Of a DNA stretch of 64,000 nucleotides, positions 26,678-35,936 are shown piece after piece. Both the position numbers and the translations under genes were made by a program. The stretch covers positions 1,953,001 to 2,017,000 of the forward strand of contig NZ_JIAL01000001.1 of NCBI RefSeq assembly GCF_000688455.1, in the 5' to 3' direction. Origin of the DNA: Pseudacidobacterium ailaaui. GTDB lineage: Bacteria; Acidobacteriota; Terriglobia; Terriglobales; Acidobacteriaceae. The notes under the pieces were generated by a model. It was not told the DNA's origin, searched no databases, and saw nothing but the letters and a program-made list of their open reading frames with translations. Numbering within the stretch: the stretch's first letter is position 1; each line of letters opens with the position of its first letter.

Positions 26678-27961
26678 CTAGCTCTCTATTTTAACGACAG
26701 CAGAAGGCCGGGACGCTGGAGTCTGCCACGGCAACATGGCCAGCATGATGACCAGCAGTACCATGTAGGAAATCAAGGTGGCCCAGCTTGCTCCTAACCC
26801 TCCATATCGCGGAATCAGATAGAAATTTGCTCCGATGTTCACCGCTGCAGCGGAGGCGGTGGCAATCAACACACGCCTGGACATACCCCATGCCACCAGG
26901 GTCACTCCGCAGAAGGAGGTCACAAAATCCAGAGGCAGGGCCAGAATCAGGATTGCAACCATCGGCGCGCCCTGCGCAAAATTTTGACCATAGATTCCGA
27001 CGATGATTTTTCGGCTGAAATGCATTACAAGCAAAGCAGGCAGAGTCCCAGCCAAAAAGAGGCCCACCAGGTAGGACCTTAGCTTTTTGCCACTTCGATT
27101 TTCCGGAGAGACCTCTGCGATGCGTGGATAGAGGCTCGTGGTCAGCAGATAGTAGACCCCTAGCAATGCTGTGAGCAGGCGGTAGGCGCTGTTGTATAGG
27201 CCCACCTGCTGCAGATTGGTCAGCGCGCCCAGCAACAGGGAATCAATATTATTAAAGGCCTGGTTGCATGCGAGCGCTGCACCCAGCACCAGGACCGCTT
27301 TCCAGCGAGTATCTGTGACGATGTCCGGGGGCAAAGCTGTTGCCCTGTCAGGACCCTGTTGGAACGTGCGGCCGGTTTGCCATCTGGAGTAGGCAGCACT
27401 GCCGGCATATCCGATCCCCGCCGCCACAGGGATGGCCCAGCGGGGGTCGGCCCCAAAGAAGACCGCAAGGACCAGGGCCGCCAGCGACAAGACGCTGATC
27501 AGTGCTCTTGACATCGACAAGGATCCATACCGCTTGGCGCCCCAGAGCACCCAATCCAGGGAAAGACAGTACGGGGCCACGGCAAGCGCATAAAGGGACA
27601 CCATCAGCCGCGCATCCTGCGGTATGGGCCCAGCGATCGCGTAGATCAGTCCGAGAGGGACGGCGATCAGGGCAAGGAGCTTTCGCTTGGCCTGCATCCG
27701 TTGCCGGACCGGGGTCACCTTATCCGGCCAGGCTGCAATGAGTCTGGCCCCGATATGACGGGCCCCAGCGTCTATACCCAGCGCAATGTAGATGGCCATG
27801 GTTTGCGCAAGGGCCAGACTGCCAAGCGTGGAGACACCAAACTTTCTGCTCACCAGAATCAGCGTGAGCATCGTGCAAATCCGGGCGGACCCTTCGCCGA
27901 TTGCGAGCAGCGCACTTCCGGCGGCCACACCCATGAGATTTCTGAGTTTCTCTTTCAGCAT
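26678..27961 (-). CDS. Polysaccharide flippase (Wzx/MATE-like)
   Basis: About 427 residues from ATG 27961, with a dozen or more hydrophobic helices. Members of this MOP superfamily move undecaprenyl-linked repeat units to the periplasmic face. The N-terminal EGSARICTMLTLILVSRKFGVSTLG, the middle ALACNQAFNNIDSLLLGAL, and VGLYNSAYRLL are typical of the family. A longer frame reaches 28102 but its first 47 residues lack membrane-protein character. It heads the wzx-HAD transcript and diverges from the UbiA-like gene. Substrate unknown. Confidence 0.85.
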   Translation of the reverse strand: MLKEKLRNLMGVAAGSALLAIGEGSARICTMLTLILVSRKFGVSTLGSLALAQTMAIYIALGIDAGARHIGARLIAAWPDKVTPVRQRMQAKRKLLALIAVPLGLIYAIAGPIPQDARLMVSLYALAVAPYCLSLDWVLWGAKRYGSLSMSRALISVLSLAALVLAVFFGADPRWAIPVAAGIGYAGSAAYSRWQTGRTFQQGPDRATALPPDIVTDTRWKAVLVLGAALACNQAFNNIDSLLLGALTNLQQVGLYNSAYRLLTALLGVYYLLTTSLYPRIAEVSPENRSGKKLRSYLVGLFLAGTLPALLVMHFSRKIIVGIYGQNFAQGAPMVAILILALPLDFVTSFCGVTLVAWGMSRRVLIATASAAAVNIGANFYLIPRYGGLGASWATLISYMVLLVIMLAMLPWQTPASRPSAVVKIES

Positions 27962-28244
27962 TCGGAATCTGTATCCACAGGGAACAAGAGGCCTGCATGC
28001 GCTGCCGGATTGAAGAAGACAGGCAAAGCCAGCGACTTGAGCCACAGATGAAAGCTGTCGGCCTCTCGCCACGAAATGGCCAACGCAGGAATCAGATATC
28101 ATTCTAAAATGAGGCCGGCATGGTCACGCCGGGCGCAGCAGTCTGAAGGTCCCATCTTGGAAAAAGAATATGGGTCCTGATGCTTGCCTTGCTGATGGCC
28201 CATTCCAACAGAAATGCTTTCTGAAAATCACCGACCGAAACCAA

Positions 28245-29033
28245 ATGAATCTGAATGTTCCGCTTCTTTATACCTACAAAACACGAATGAACAATTATCG
28301 CGGACTATTGGGTTACCTGTCGCTGGACCTTGTCCCTCTTCTGCTTGTGGTTGGCATCACATCTTTGCAGGACGTGAGCAACATATTGCTGCTCTTCCTA
28401 CTTTGGCTGACTCTGTATGAGATTGGTTATCTGTTCAACGACCTGAAAGACCGTCATCGGGCAGGAGAACTGGACCGTACTCCAGGTCCGGTTTCGGGGA
28501 ACTGGTATTTGCCCGCAATTCCCCGACTCGTCCTGGCTGCGGTGATTGTCTGGGGCGTAGCCCTGAGGATGGGCTGGACAAAGGCGGTTATGGCGGTGGG
28601 GCTGAATCTCTTTGTGCTTGCTCTCCTGTTCTGCCATTCCTCCGATTTTGTCAGACGGCATTTTCCGGGCAGGCTGATTACCTTTTTGGCCCTGGCCTTG
28701 TTCAAATATTCTCCAGCTTTGGTTCCTGTTACAGGTGCGATCAAAGGCGCGAGCGCGCTTCTGATGATCTTTTTGTTTTATGGAATGGCCCGTGTGCTGA
28801 ACTACACTCTGCGAAAGTTTGGCAATGAAAATGTGGGGCTGTCACCGCGAGCTCAAACCAAAATGCAGTTAGGGATCCTGACCATCTTTTCTCCATTGGC
28901 CTTTTTCCCGTATGCTTCAGCGGATCGTGCCATTCTGCTCCAGGCCAGGGTCCTTTGGATTTACTTTTTCGCCATCACTCTCCTTTCTCTGATGGCTTTT
29001 TTCCTGAGGCGTCAACTTGCCGGCAGAAGTTAG
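28245..29033 (+). CDS. UbiA-like prenyltransferase-related membrane protein
   Basis: 262 residues from ATG 28245 (ATG 28170 gives 25 more residues of poor quality; ATG 28287 is also possible). Seven or eight hydrophobic helices. YLFNDLKDRHRAGELDRTPGP resembles the first Asp-rich motif of UbiA enzymes, NDxxDxxxD followed by RP, which binds the prenyl diphosphate through magnesium. I do not see a clear second Asp-rich motif, so this is either divergent or a non-catalytic relative. In some envelope loci UbiA proteins make lipid-linked pentoses (decaprenyl-phosphate phosphoribosyltransferase), which would suit a Wzx/Wzy island. Moderate certainty on the family, low on activity. Confidence 0.55.
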   Translation: MNLNVPLLYTYKTRMNNYRGLLGYLSLDLVPLLLVVGITSLQDVSNILLLFLLWLTLYEIGYLFNDLKDRHRAGELDRTPGPVSGNWYLPAIPRLVLAAVIVWGVALRMGWTKAVMAVGLNLFVLALLFCHSSDFVRRHFPGRLITFLALALFKYSPALVPVTGAIKGASALLMIFLFYGMARVLNYTLRKFGNENVGLSPRAQTKMQLGILTIFSPLAFFPYASADRAILLQARVLWIYFFAITLLSLMAFFLRRQLAGRS

Positions 29034-29209
29034 CTGACGTGTCCTGAACGAGGCTTTGGTCTGCGCTGATCGTGGCCGCCTTTCCAATTCCACCGGGCGA
29101 CGAGAGGTGTCCTTTCCAAATGTGGTTTGCGCTGGGTCCGGGGCCGCAGCAAGTCCATTGGGCCAAAGCGGGGACTTGGGCATCGAGACCAATGCAACCA
29201 GCGCGCGCT

Positions 29210-30781
29210 TCACACATTGCCCTGGCGCATCTGTTCGGCCAGATATTCTGAGGCGCGCATGGCCAGGGCCAAGATCGTTAGAGTAGGGTTTTGCCATCCT
29301 CCGCTGACGAAGCATCCGCCGTCCACTACGAACAGATTTTTGATGTCATGGCTCTGGTTCCATTTGTTCAGGACGCTGGTTTTCGGATCATCGCCCATAC
29401 GGCAGGTGCCCAGTTCATGAATGCTGTAGCCGGGCGGGTTGGGCTCATAGTTCTTGGTCAGGACTTCAAAACCTGCGGCCTCGGCCATGGCAACACTGGT
29501 GTTCACGGCATCGCGCGCCATGTTGAATTCATTATCGGTATATTTTGTGTCGATATGAAGTGCCGGAATGCCCCAGGCATCGACAACGTGAGGATCGATA
29601 CTGACGTGGTTCTCATAGCGGGCCAGAACTTCGCCCATGATGGAGGTGGCGAAGCCGCTGCCATGGTAACTCTCCAGCTTTTGCTCCAGCTCTTCTCCAT
29701 ACGCAGCAAAATTGCGGGGATCCATCGGTCCCAGGCTGCTGTAAACGTTCAACGCATAGCCACGAAGAAAATCTGGGGCCTTTGTATCGAGATTCCGGAA
29801 GCGCGGGACCAGTGCTGCGCCGCCGATCATTTCCGGAGTGGCCTTCCCATCGCGGGCTTCCGGCACGGAGCAGACAATTCCCGGTCCATATACCTGATCA
29901 ATCAGGTAATGTCCAAGGACCCCGCTTGAATTGGCCAGTTTTGAATTCAACAGCAGACGGGTGCTCTCCAGTGTTCCCGCGGCCAGCACCACGACGTGTG
30001 CCTTTACCGACATCTCCCTCCGTGAATGCCGCTCTACGAAATGGACCTCATTGACCAGGCCGGTGTTTTTGTCTACTCCTAGCTCACGCACCACAACGTT
30101 GGGTATGGCTTTTAATTTCCCCGTGGCAAAGGCGTCTGGCAGTAGCAGATTTACAGAACTGGCGAGTCCGTTGACTCCCAGGGACCGCCTTCCCTTGCAG
30201 ACCGGAACGCCAAGTTTTTTCCCCGCAGCGATGAAACGCTTCATGCACTCCGTCCAGGGAGAATCGTCAGGAACAAAATTACCGTCAGGATACTGAGGCA
30301 GACCGTCTTTGGCCCCTGTTACGCGAAAGATCTGCTCGACCCGGGAATAGTATGGGTCCACGTCCGCCAGGCTGATCGGCCAGTCGTCGCCATAGCCGTC
30401 ATGGGACTTCGCTTTGAATTCGTAATCGCTCAGGCGGAAAGACTGCCGCGACCAGAAGAGCGAGCGTCCTCCAAACAACCGCACGCGGACCCAGTTATAA
30501 GGATGCTGAGGGTTGTAGGTGTAGGGCACCTCCTGCTCATCGACCCAGGTATTGGCGTTAAATTCATTCGCCTGAAAGATATGCGGCACTTTGCCAGGCT
30601 CTTTAAAGCCGCGATAAGGCAGAGCATAGGCGGGCTTCCATTCAGTATCTTTGGTGGGGTCAGGAATCGGTCCGGCATTGAGCATCAGGCAGGAGATGCC
30701 CTTTTCCGTGAGCACCTTCGCCGCCATCCCACCCGAGTGGCCAGAGCCAATAATCAACACATCTACCTTTTCTTCCGCCAT
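29210..30781 (-). CDS. GMC family oxidoreductase (large subunit of a membrane dehydrogenase)
   Basis: 523-residue flavoprotein. [19 protein letters not shown] (about 6-24) is the FAD Rossmann loop, [15 protein letters not shown] the second GMC signature, and [12 protein letters not shown] plus [12 protein letters not shown] near the C-terminus the catalytic His and Asn regions. Closest in type to the gluconate 2-dehydrogenase / fructose dehydrogenase large subunits, which oxidise sugars or polyols in the periplasm and pass electrons to cytochrome c. No Tat or Sec signal is seen on this chain; it probably rides out with the Tat-marked small subunit encoded just upstream. No cytochrome gene is adjacent. 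Confidence 0.9.
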   Translation of the reverse strand: MAEEKVDVLIIGSGHSGGMAAKVLTEKGISCLMLNAGPIPDPTKDTEWKPAYALPYRGFKEPGKVPHIFQANEFNANTWVDEQEVPYTYNPQHPYNWVRVRLFGGRSLFWSRQSFRLSDYEFKAKSHDGYGDDWPISLADVDPYYSRVEQIFRVTGAKDGLPQYPDGNFVPDDSPWTECMKRFIAAGKKLGVPVCKGRRSLGVNGLASSVNLLLPDAFATGKLKAIPNVVVRELGVDKNTGLVNEVHFVERHSRREMSVKAHVVVLAAGTLESTRLLLNSKLANSSGVLGHYLIDQVYGPGIVCSVPEARDGKATPEMIGGAALVPRFRNLDTKAPDFLRGYALNVYSSLGPMDPRNFAAYGEELEQKLESYHGSGFATSIMGEVLARYENHVSIDPHVVDAWGIPALHIDTKYTDNEFNMARDAVNTSVAMAEAAGFEVLTKNYEPNPPGYSIHELGTCRMGDDPKTSVLNKWNQSHDIKNLFVVDGGCFVSGGWQNPTLTILALAMRASEYLAEQMRQGNV

Positions 30782-30823
30782 TCCATCCTCTCGTGGTTTT
30801 CCGGGTACTTCGTGTGCGTATCT

Positions 30824-31525
30824 TCAGGCATGGTGCCTGGGAGCGGTGTTCTGACAGGCCTTTTCTCCCTCGCGTTTCATGTCCGGATCCACGGGATACC
30901 AGTAAACACCCTGGTCGGGAGGCTGTTGGCCCATTGCCTTGGCCGCGGCGGCCCATGCCTGGGAGTTGATAGTGGCCGTGCGGATGTCACTATGGGCCAC
31001 ATTGATAAACCGCTCATAGGGTTCCCTGGGCGGATGGTCGGTCATCCAGGTCCTGAGCCAGGGACGGATCAACTGGTCTGCCTCCTCGGCCGAAGCGGAA
31101 GCAAATGGCTTTCCGAAACGGTGACGCGACTCGGTGTCGAGCCTGTCAAGACCGGACTGGTAGATCGACTGCTGCTCACGGGGTGATGCGCCAATCAGAA
31201 AATCCAGAAACTCCGGGGCCCCGGCTTCTATGGCGCCGGGATAGCCTTTGCGGGCGGGCATCAGGACCTCACTCAGCCGTCGCAACGTAGCAAATTGAGT
31301 GTTTGTGAAAAAACGGGTACTGGTTCCAGCAACAGCGTCGGGAGCAATCTGTCGGATGGCATCAGGCTTAATTTCGGACAGGCCGCGCATCCACGGTACG
31401 GGCCCCGGCGCGGTCGGATTCGGCGGTGGAGTGGAAGGCGCTACTGCATTGGTCTGTTGCGCGAGCATGGCCTTTGCGCCCACGGAGGCCGCCATCAGTC
31501 CCTTCATGAAATCACGCCGTTGCAT
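30824..31525 (-). CDS. Gluconate 2-dehydrogenase subunit 3 family protein (Tat-exported)
   Basis: 233 residues. The N-terminus MQRRDFMKGLMAASVGAKAMLAQ has the twin-arginine motif RRDFMK and a moderate hydrophobic stretch, so folded export through Tat is expected. TQFATLRRLSEVLMPA and AIEAGAPEFLDFLI are typical of the small subunit that pairs with GMC dehydrogenases and assists export and assembly. It ends 42 bases before the GMC gene, the usual small-large order, and both are on the reverse strand. The upstream 321-base region is shared with a divergent secreted-protein gene. Confidence 0.88.
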   Translation of the reverse strand: MQRRDFMKGLMAASVGAKAMLAQQTNAVAPSTPPPNPTAPGPVPWMRGLSEIKPDAIRQIAPDAVAGTSTRFFTNTQFATLRRLSEVLMPARKGYPGAIEAGAPEFLDFLIGASPREQQSIYQSGLDRLDTESRHRFGKPFASASAEEADQLIRPWLRTWMTDHPPREPYERFINVAHSDIRTATINSQAWAAAAKAMGQQPPDQGVYWYPVDPDMKREGEKACQNTAPRHHA

Positions 31526-31846
31526 TGAGGGTCCTGCTCCTTCTACATGAGTAGTGAAGGTCCGGTCTGCCGGAAAATGTCAGAAAGCTACCTCATGAAA
31601 TGGAAACCTTACCATTTCTAAACATTTTCCTGTTGATTTCACCTTCGGTTGATGAGGTTATAGCCATTTTGCAGGATTTGCAAGCCATGGGTGTCTGCTT
31701 CTTCCGCTGATGATGCGTCTCCCTTGCCTGCGCCTGGAGGATTCCCCCGCTAAACCTCTGCAATTGTCGGGATGTGGGCAGAAATGAGAAACTACAGTAC
31801 CCGGCTCTACGTCTTTATCTGAAGCTCCTTATTAGATTGGAAATGC
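31526..31846. other. 321-base divergent intergenic region
   Basis: No convincing gene; the longest frame here lacks a ribosome site and runs into the next gene in another frame. It holds a perfect 7-base inverted repeat, GAAATGG and CCATTTC (31597-31603, 31612-31618), about 70 bases before the Tat-subunit ATG, inside an AT-rich stretch suited to a promoter. Promoters for both divergent genes must lie here, but I cannot place -35/-10 boxes with confidence. Confidence 0.4.
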
Positions 31847-32689
31847 ATGTCTTTTTTCTCTTCCCGCCGATGGTCTACGCCAGCGGTCTTTCTTTGGATA
31901 CTCGGAAGCTGCTTCACGTGGGCGGCAGCACAGGACGTTTCGAAAGCTTCCCCATTGCCTGATGCTCCGAGTGTTGTTCCGCAAACAGCCCCGGTGCCAG
32001 CGCAGAAATCGCAGCAGGACCAAGCTGCCGATGATCTGAAGCGGGAAGAGAAACAGCGGATTCTGGGTATCATGCCTGAATTCAACATGATGGACAATGC
32101 GCAGGCCCCACCGCTGAGCGCCCGGCAGAAGTTCCACCTCTTTTGGAAAAGCTCCACCGATCCCTTCGTATTTCTGATTACGGGGATGGATGCGGGAATC
32201 AGCCAGGCCGAAGACGACTTTCCGGAATACGGACAGGGGGCAGAAGGGTATTTCAAGCGCTTTGGGGCATCTTATGCCGATAGTTTCGACGGAAACCTCT
32301 GGGGAAATGCCATTCTTCCTGTTTTGCTCCATGAAGACCCGAGGTATTTTCGCATGGGAAGTGGTCCGGTAGGGCGGCGTATTCTGCACGCAGCGCTTTC
32401 GACGGTATGGTGCCGCCGGGACAATGGCACCTGGGGGCCGAACTATGCCAATGTTGGAGGGAACATCATCGGCGGGGCCATTGCCAATACCTACTATCCG
32501 GAATCGGACCGCGGCCTGGGCCTGACCTTTGGCAGGGCGCTGACGGTGACCGCAGAAGGCGCCATCGGCGCGCAGCTGATCGAGTTCTGGCCTGATATTT
32601 CGCGAAAGTATTTTCACAAGCGGAGCCATGCGGACAGCACGGTTGCATCGCAGGACCGGGCTTCTCCACCAGGAAAGAGCAATCCCTGA
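31847..32689 (+). CDS. Secreted protein of unknown function
   Basis: 280 residues with a Sec signal peptide (hydrophobic run to about residue 28, AAAQ cleavage region) and a Pro/Gln-rich segment (35-65). The rest shows alternating Gly/aromatic stretches such as ALLHEDPRYFRMG-type sequence and GGNIIGGAIANTYYP, suggesting a periplasmic or outer-membrane protein. I recall similar sequences as a recurrent, unnamed secreted family in Acidobacteria, but cannot name a domain. The start ATG 31847 follows a GGAAA. It precedes the glycoside hydrolase gene on the same strand, but that gene has its own operator-like site. Confidence 0.75.
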   Translation: MSFFSSRRWSTPAVFLWILGSCFTWAAAQDVSKASPLPDAPSVVPQTAPVPAQKSQQDQAADDLKREEKQRILGIMPEFNMMDNAQAPPLSARQKFHLFWKSSTDPFVFLITGMDAGISQAEDDFPEYGQGAEGYFKRFGASYADSFDGNLWGNAILPVLLHEDPRYFRMGSGPVGRRILHAALSTVWCRRDNGTWGPNYANVGGNIIGGAIANTYYPESDRGLGLTFGRALTVTAEGAIGAQLIEFWPDISRKYFHKRSHADSTVASQDRASPPGKSNP

Positions 32690-32743
32690 AGCTCCCTTTC
32701 TCGACAGCAGCTCGTCGGGCACGGGCAGAGATTGAGCCGGGTA

Positions 32744-32757
32744 TGATAGCGTTATCA
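32744..32757 (+). promoter_or_regulatory. LacI/GalR-type operator candidate upstream of the glycoside hydrolase gene
   Basis: TGATAGCGTTATCA is a near-perfect 14-base palindrome (5-base arms exact) with the central CG that LacI-family repressors recognise. It overlaps a TATGAT hexamer (32742-32747) that could serve as -10 element and ends 16 bases before the ATG. Binding here would block transcription of the hydrolase gene. No lacI-type gene is within the window, so the regulator would be encoded elsewhere. Confidence 0.5.
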
Positions 32758-32773
32758 TCAGGTCCGAAAACCC

Positions 32774-35700
32774 ATGAAGCTGCGTATCGCGAACTGTGTC
32801 TGCTCTCTGTTCTTTTTCATTCTTCCCCTGACTGTCCAAGCGGCGTCCCATACCGTGGTTTTTTATGAAAACGGCTTCCCCGTGGCGGACTCGCCGACGG
32901 TCAGCGCATCTGTGCTGCACACTGCTTTCGTCCATGCCGAGTTTGCATCTGCCGCGCAGCTGGATGAGGCCCTGGAAAATCCTGAGACGGACCTTCTTGT
33001 GTTGCCTTATGGGTCCGCTTATCCAGAAGCCGCGTGGCCTGCAATTCTGCGATATCTGGACCGCGGCGGAAATCTGCTAGTGCTGGGAGGAAAGCCGTTT
33101 ACGCAAGCAGCATATTCCACCGCTACAGGATGGAAGCTCCGGGCACCGAGTGTTGCGGCCTCGCTGGAACTCTTGATTCACGATTATCAGGAGACGCCCG
33201 GATCGGAGGGACTGCACTTTGAGGCAAATCATGATGTCCAGCCTGAAATCACAGCCTTTGCGTGGAAGCACGCCTTTAGTCCTGTGGTCCGGCTTTCCGT
33301 CATCAACAAATACAGCGATGGTGGGACGACAGGGGACAATGATGCCGAGATTACGACACTCGCCTGGGGGGTAAAAGACGGCCACAAACTGGCGGCCCCG
33401 GTCTTTGAAGTCGACCACAACCGTTACCGGTTTGCTGGCGGACGCTGGATCTTTGTGGCCTGTGATCCGGATGCTTCCTTCTTTACCGGGACACAGGACC
33501 TGCAAATCCTGGCCAAGCTTGCCACGCGTCAGAATGACCGCTTCACGTTGCGTCCGAGGCTGCCATTGTTTTTGCCTGGAGAAGCCTTGGAATTGCAATA
33601 CGACGGGCCCTCGGCTGGTGACCAGCTACAGATTAAAGTCACAGCGGAGGAAGGCGGCAAACCTGTCATGGTGATCGTGCCTGCCGAAGCTTCGCATCCC
33701 ATTGTTTTGCCCCCGGATGCGGCTTCAGGCACTGGACTGCATGTGATCGAAGCGACGCTGCTGCGCAATGGCACGCCATTGCGCACCTATCACAGCGGGT
33801 TCTGGATGCGCGACTGGAATTATCTGCTTTCGGGTCCGAAGCTGGGTGTGGGCCCCGATTACTTCACGCTCGATGGCAGACCTTTGCCTGTCGTGGGCAC
33901 AACCTACATGTCCAGCGATGTGCAACGCATGTATCTCATCAAGCCGAATGCGTATGTCTGGGACCGCGATATGGCCCAGATCCACGGCGATGGCCTGAAC
34001 ATGATTCGCACTGGTCTGTGGACCGCCTGGGAGCCGCTGCTGAATTCCAATGGAGAAGTAAGCGAAGCGGCACTGCGGACGATTGAGGCGTTTTTGATGT
34101 GCGCACGCCACAATCATCTTCCGGTGCAGTTCAATCTTTTCTCCTTTTATCCGGGAAATTTTGGCGGCCAGAATGGGTATCTGGACCCTGTCGGACTCCA
34201 CGCGCAGGAGGTCTTCGTGCGATCGCTGGCCGACCGTTTTCATGCCGTCCCGTTTTTGGCCTGGGACTTGATCAACGAGCCGAGCGCGAACGGGAACTTG
34301 TGGCGCGAGCTTCCGCAGGGCGATGTTTTTGAACAAAAGGCATGGCGTGAGTGGCTGGCGAAGCGTTATCCCGACCAGGCAGTGTTGCTGGATGATTGGG
34401 CCGAGCCCGCGCTGGGCATAGGACGCGACTTGCAGTTGCAGCCGACGACCGCTTCTCCTGAGGTTGCCGCGCAGGACCCGCTGGCGCTGCCGAAGGCCGG
34501 AGCCTGGAGCTTTGACCCGGTACGTTCGGGCTATAATCCGCTGAAGGTCTACGACTACTCTCTGTTTACCCAGGATGTGTTTGCGGACTGGGTCAAGCGG
34601 ATCAGAAAAACCATTCGTGAGAGCGGATCCCAGCAGTTAATCACAGTCGGGCAGGAAGAGAATGGCGTTGCTGGCCGGCTTTCTCCGGCTTTCTACTCAT
34701 CGCTGATTGACTTCACGTCCGACCACACCTGGTGGGACTTCGATGCGATTCTGTGGGCATCCTTGGCGGCAAAGTTTCCTGGCAAGCCGATGCTGATTCA
34801 GGAGACAGGCGAGCAGCGCCGTCTGACGCAGCGGGACCACTTGCGCTTCAGCGCCCAGATTGAGGGCTGGCAACTGGAGCGCAAGATTGCCACGGCCTTT
34901 GCCCAGGGCGCGGGAGCACTCGAATGGGTATGGAACGTGAACGCCTACATGGCCAATGACAATGAGATCCCGATTGGTGCCATACGTCCGGATGGGACGG
35001 AAAAACCCGAGGCGCGTGTACTGGAAGATTATGCTGCGTTCGTTGCAAAAAGTCCGCAAAGTTTTACGCGTATTGAGCCTCCAGCGGTGACCATTGTGAC
35101 CTCACAGGCATTGCAGTATAGCGGGCAGGATGAATTGGCGCTCTCCGTACAGACCCATGCCCTGCGCGCTCTCTGTTATTACAACCATACCCCGGCACGG
35201 ATGCTTCCGGAGGGCCGTCTGGCGGAACTTGGACAGCCGAAGCTGGTCATCCTGCCGGCATCGCAGGTGCTTGCCGATGCTGCGTGGCAGCAATTGCTGG
35301 ATTATGTCAGCAAAGGTGGTATGCTTCTGGTCTCCGGTCCGGTCTTAAGGAATGAACACTGGCAAAAGGTGGACCGGCTCGGTGCTCTGGGCTTAAAGGC
35401 AGATCTCGTGCCGCTTTCCGTGCGCCAGTCTGAATTGCAATTGCCGGGGCAGTCGCCCCTCATCGTGTCTTATCCAGGCCGCGTGCAGCAATCGCCGGTG
35501 GAGGTGCTGCGCTTTGCCGATGGGCACTCGGTGCAGATCATTTCCCATGGCCGGGGACAAATTCTTTGGGCCTCAGATCCGGTGGAGATGGGCGAAGGGT
35601 ATCAGCCGACGGCCGCACTCTATGCATACGCATTGAAGCAGGCCGAAATTCCACCTTCCTTCCGCGGAACGCTTTCGCCCGGAGTGCTGGCCTTTCCTAC

Positions 35701-35893
35701 CGTGTTGGAAGATGCCGTCCTCTATAGTTTTTCCAACGAATCCCTGGAAGACCAGAGCGTCGACATTCAGGACACGGTGAGCGGAGGGCGGTTGAAATTC
35801 ACATTGGCGGCGCAACGTGGCGGATTAGTGTTGTTAAGCAAGAAGGGAGGCAAAGTGCTCGCTGCTTCCGGAGCGGTCCAGGACCTGAAATAG
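32774..35893 (+). CDS. Secreted clan A glycoside hydrolase (cellulase / beta-galactosidase-like)
   Basis: 1039 residues with a Sec signal peptide (to about residue 24). A TIM-barrel catalytic region spans about 345-740: WDLINEPS places the acid/base at Glu502 and MLIQETGEQ places the nucleophile at Glu677, the arrangement of retaining clan GH-A enzymes. Two similar glutamine-amidotransferase-like segments flank it, at about 73-111 (LLVLPYGSAYPEAAW) and about 822-857 (LVILPASQVLADAAW), the kind seen as trimerisation domains in GH42-like enzymes. Probably acts on plant or microbial beta-glycans in the periplasm or outside. Family number and substrate cannot be fixed by eye. Controlled, I infer, by the LacI-type site just upstream. 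Confidence 0.82.
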   Translation: MKLRIANCVCSLFFFILPLTVQAASHTVVFYENGFPVADSPTVSASVLHTAFVHAEFASAAQLDEALENPETDLLVLPYGSAYPEAAWPAILRYLDRGGNLLVLGGKPFTQAAYSTATGWKLRAPSVAASLELLIHDYQETPGSEGLHFEANHDVQPEITAFAWKHAFSPVVRLSVINKYSDGGTTGDNDAEITTLAWGVKDGHKLAAPVFEVDHNRYRFAGGRWIFVACDPDASFFTGTQDLQILAKLATRQNDRFTLRPRLPLFLPGEALELQYDGPSAGDQLQIKVTAEEGGKPVMVIVPAEASHPIVLPPDAASGTGLHVIEATLLRNGTPLRTYHSGFWMRDWNYLLSGPKLGVGPDYFTLDGRPLPVVGTTYMSSDVQRMYLIKPNAYVWDRDMAQIHGDGLNMIRTGLWTAWEPLLNSNGEVSEAALRTIEAFLMCARHNHLPVQFNLFSFYPGNFGGQNGYLDPVGLHAQEVFVRSLADRFHAVPFLAWDLINEPSANGNLWRELPQGDVFEQKAWREWLAKRYPDQAVLLDDWAEPALGIGRDLQLQPTTASPEVAAQDPLALPKAGAWSFDPVRSGYNPLKVYDYSLFTQDVFADWVKRIRKTIRESGSQQLITVGQEENGVAGRLSPAFYSSLIDFTSDHTWWDFDAILWASLAAKFPGKPMLIQETGEQRRLTQRDHLRFSAQIEGWQLERKIATAFAQGAGALEWVWNVNAYMANDNEIPIGAIRPDGTEKPEARVLEDYAAFVAKSPQSFTRIEPPAVTIVTSQALQYSGQDELALSVQTHALRALCYYNHTPARMLPEGRLAELGQPKLVILPASQVLADAAWQQLLDYVSKGGMLLVSGPVLRNEHWQKVDRLGALGLKADLVPLSVRQSELQLPGQSPLIVSYPGRVQQSPVEVLRFADGHSVQIISHGRGQILWASDPVEMGEGYQPTAALYAYALKQAEIPPSFRGTLSPGVLAFPTVLEDAVLYSFSNESLEDQSVDIQDTVSGGRLKFTLAAQRGGLVLLSKKGGKVLAASGAVQDLK

Positions 35894-35936
35894 CCCGTGA
35901 TTTCATTCCCATGGTCCGCGGTCCTCGCTGCGGTGC

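Noticed and set aside
31832-32935. 367-codon reverse frame over the secreted protein and hydrolase start
   Set aside because: It would cover two signal-peptide genes and the LacI-like operator; composition is not protein-like.
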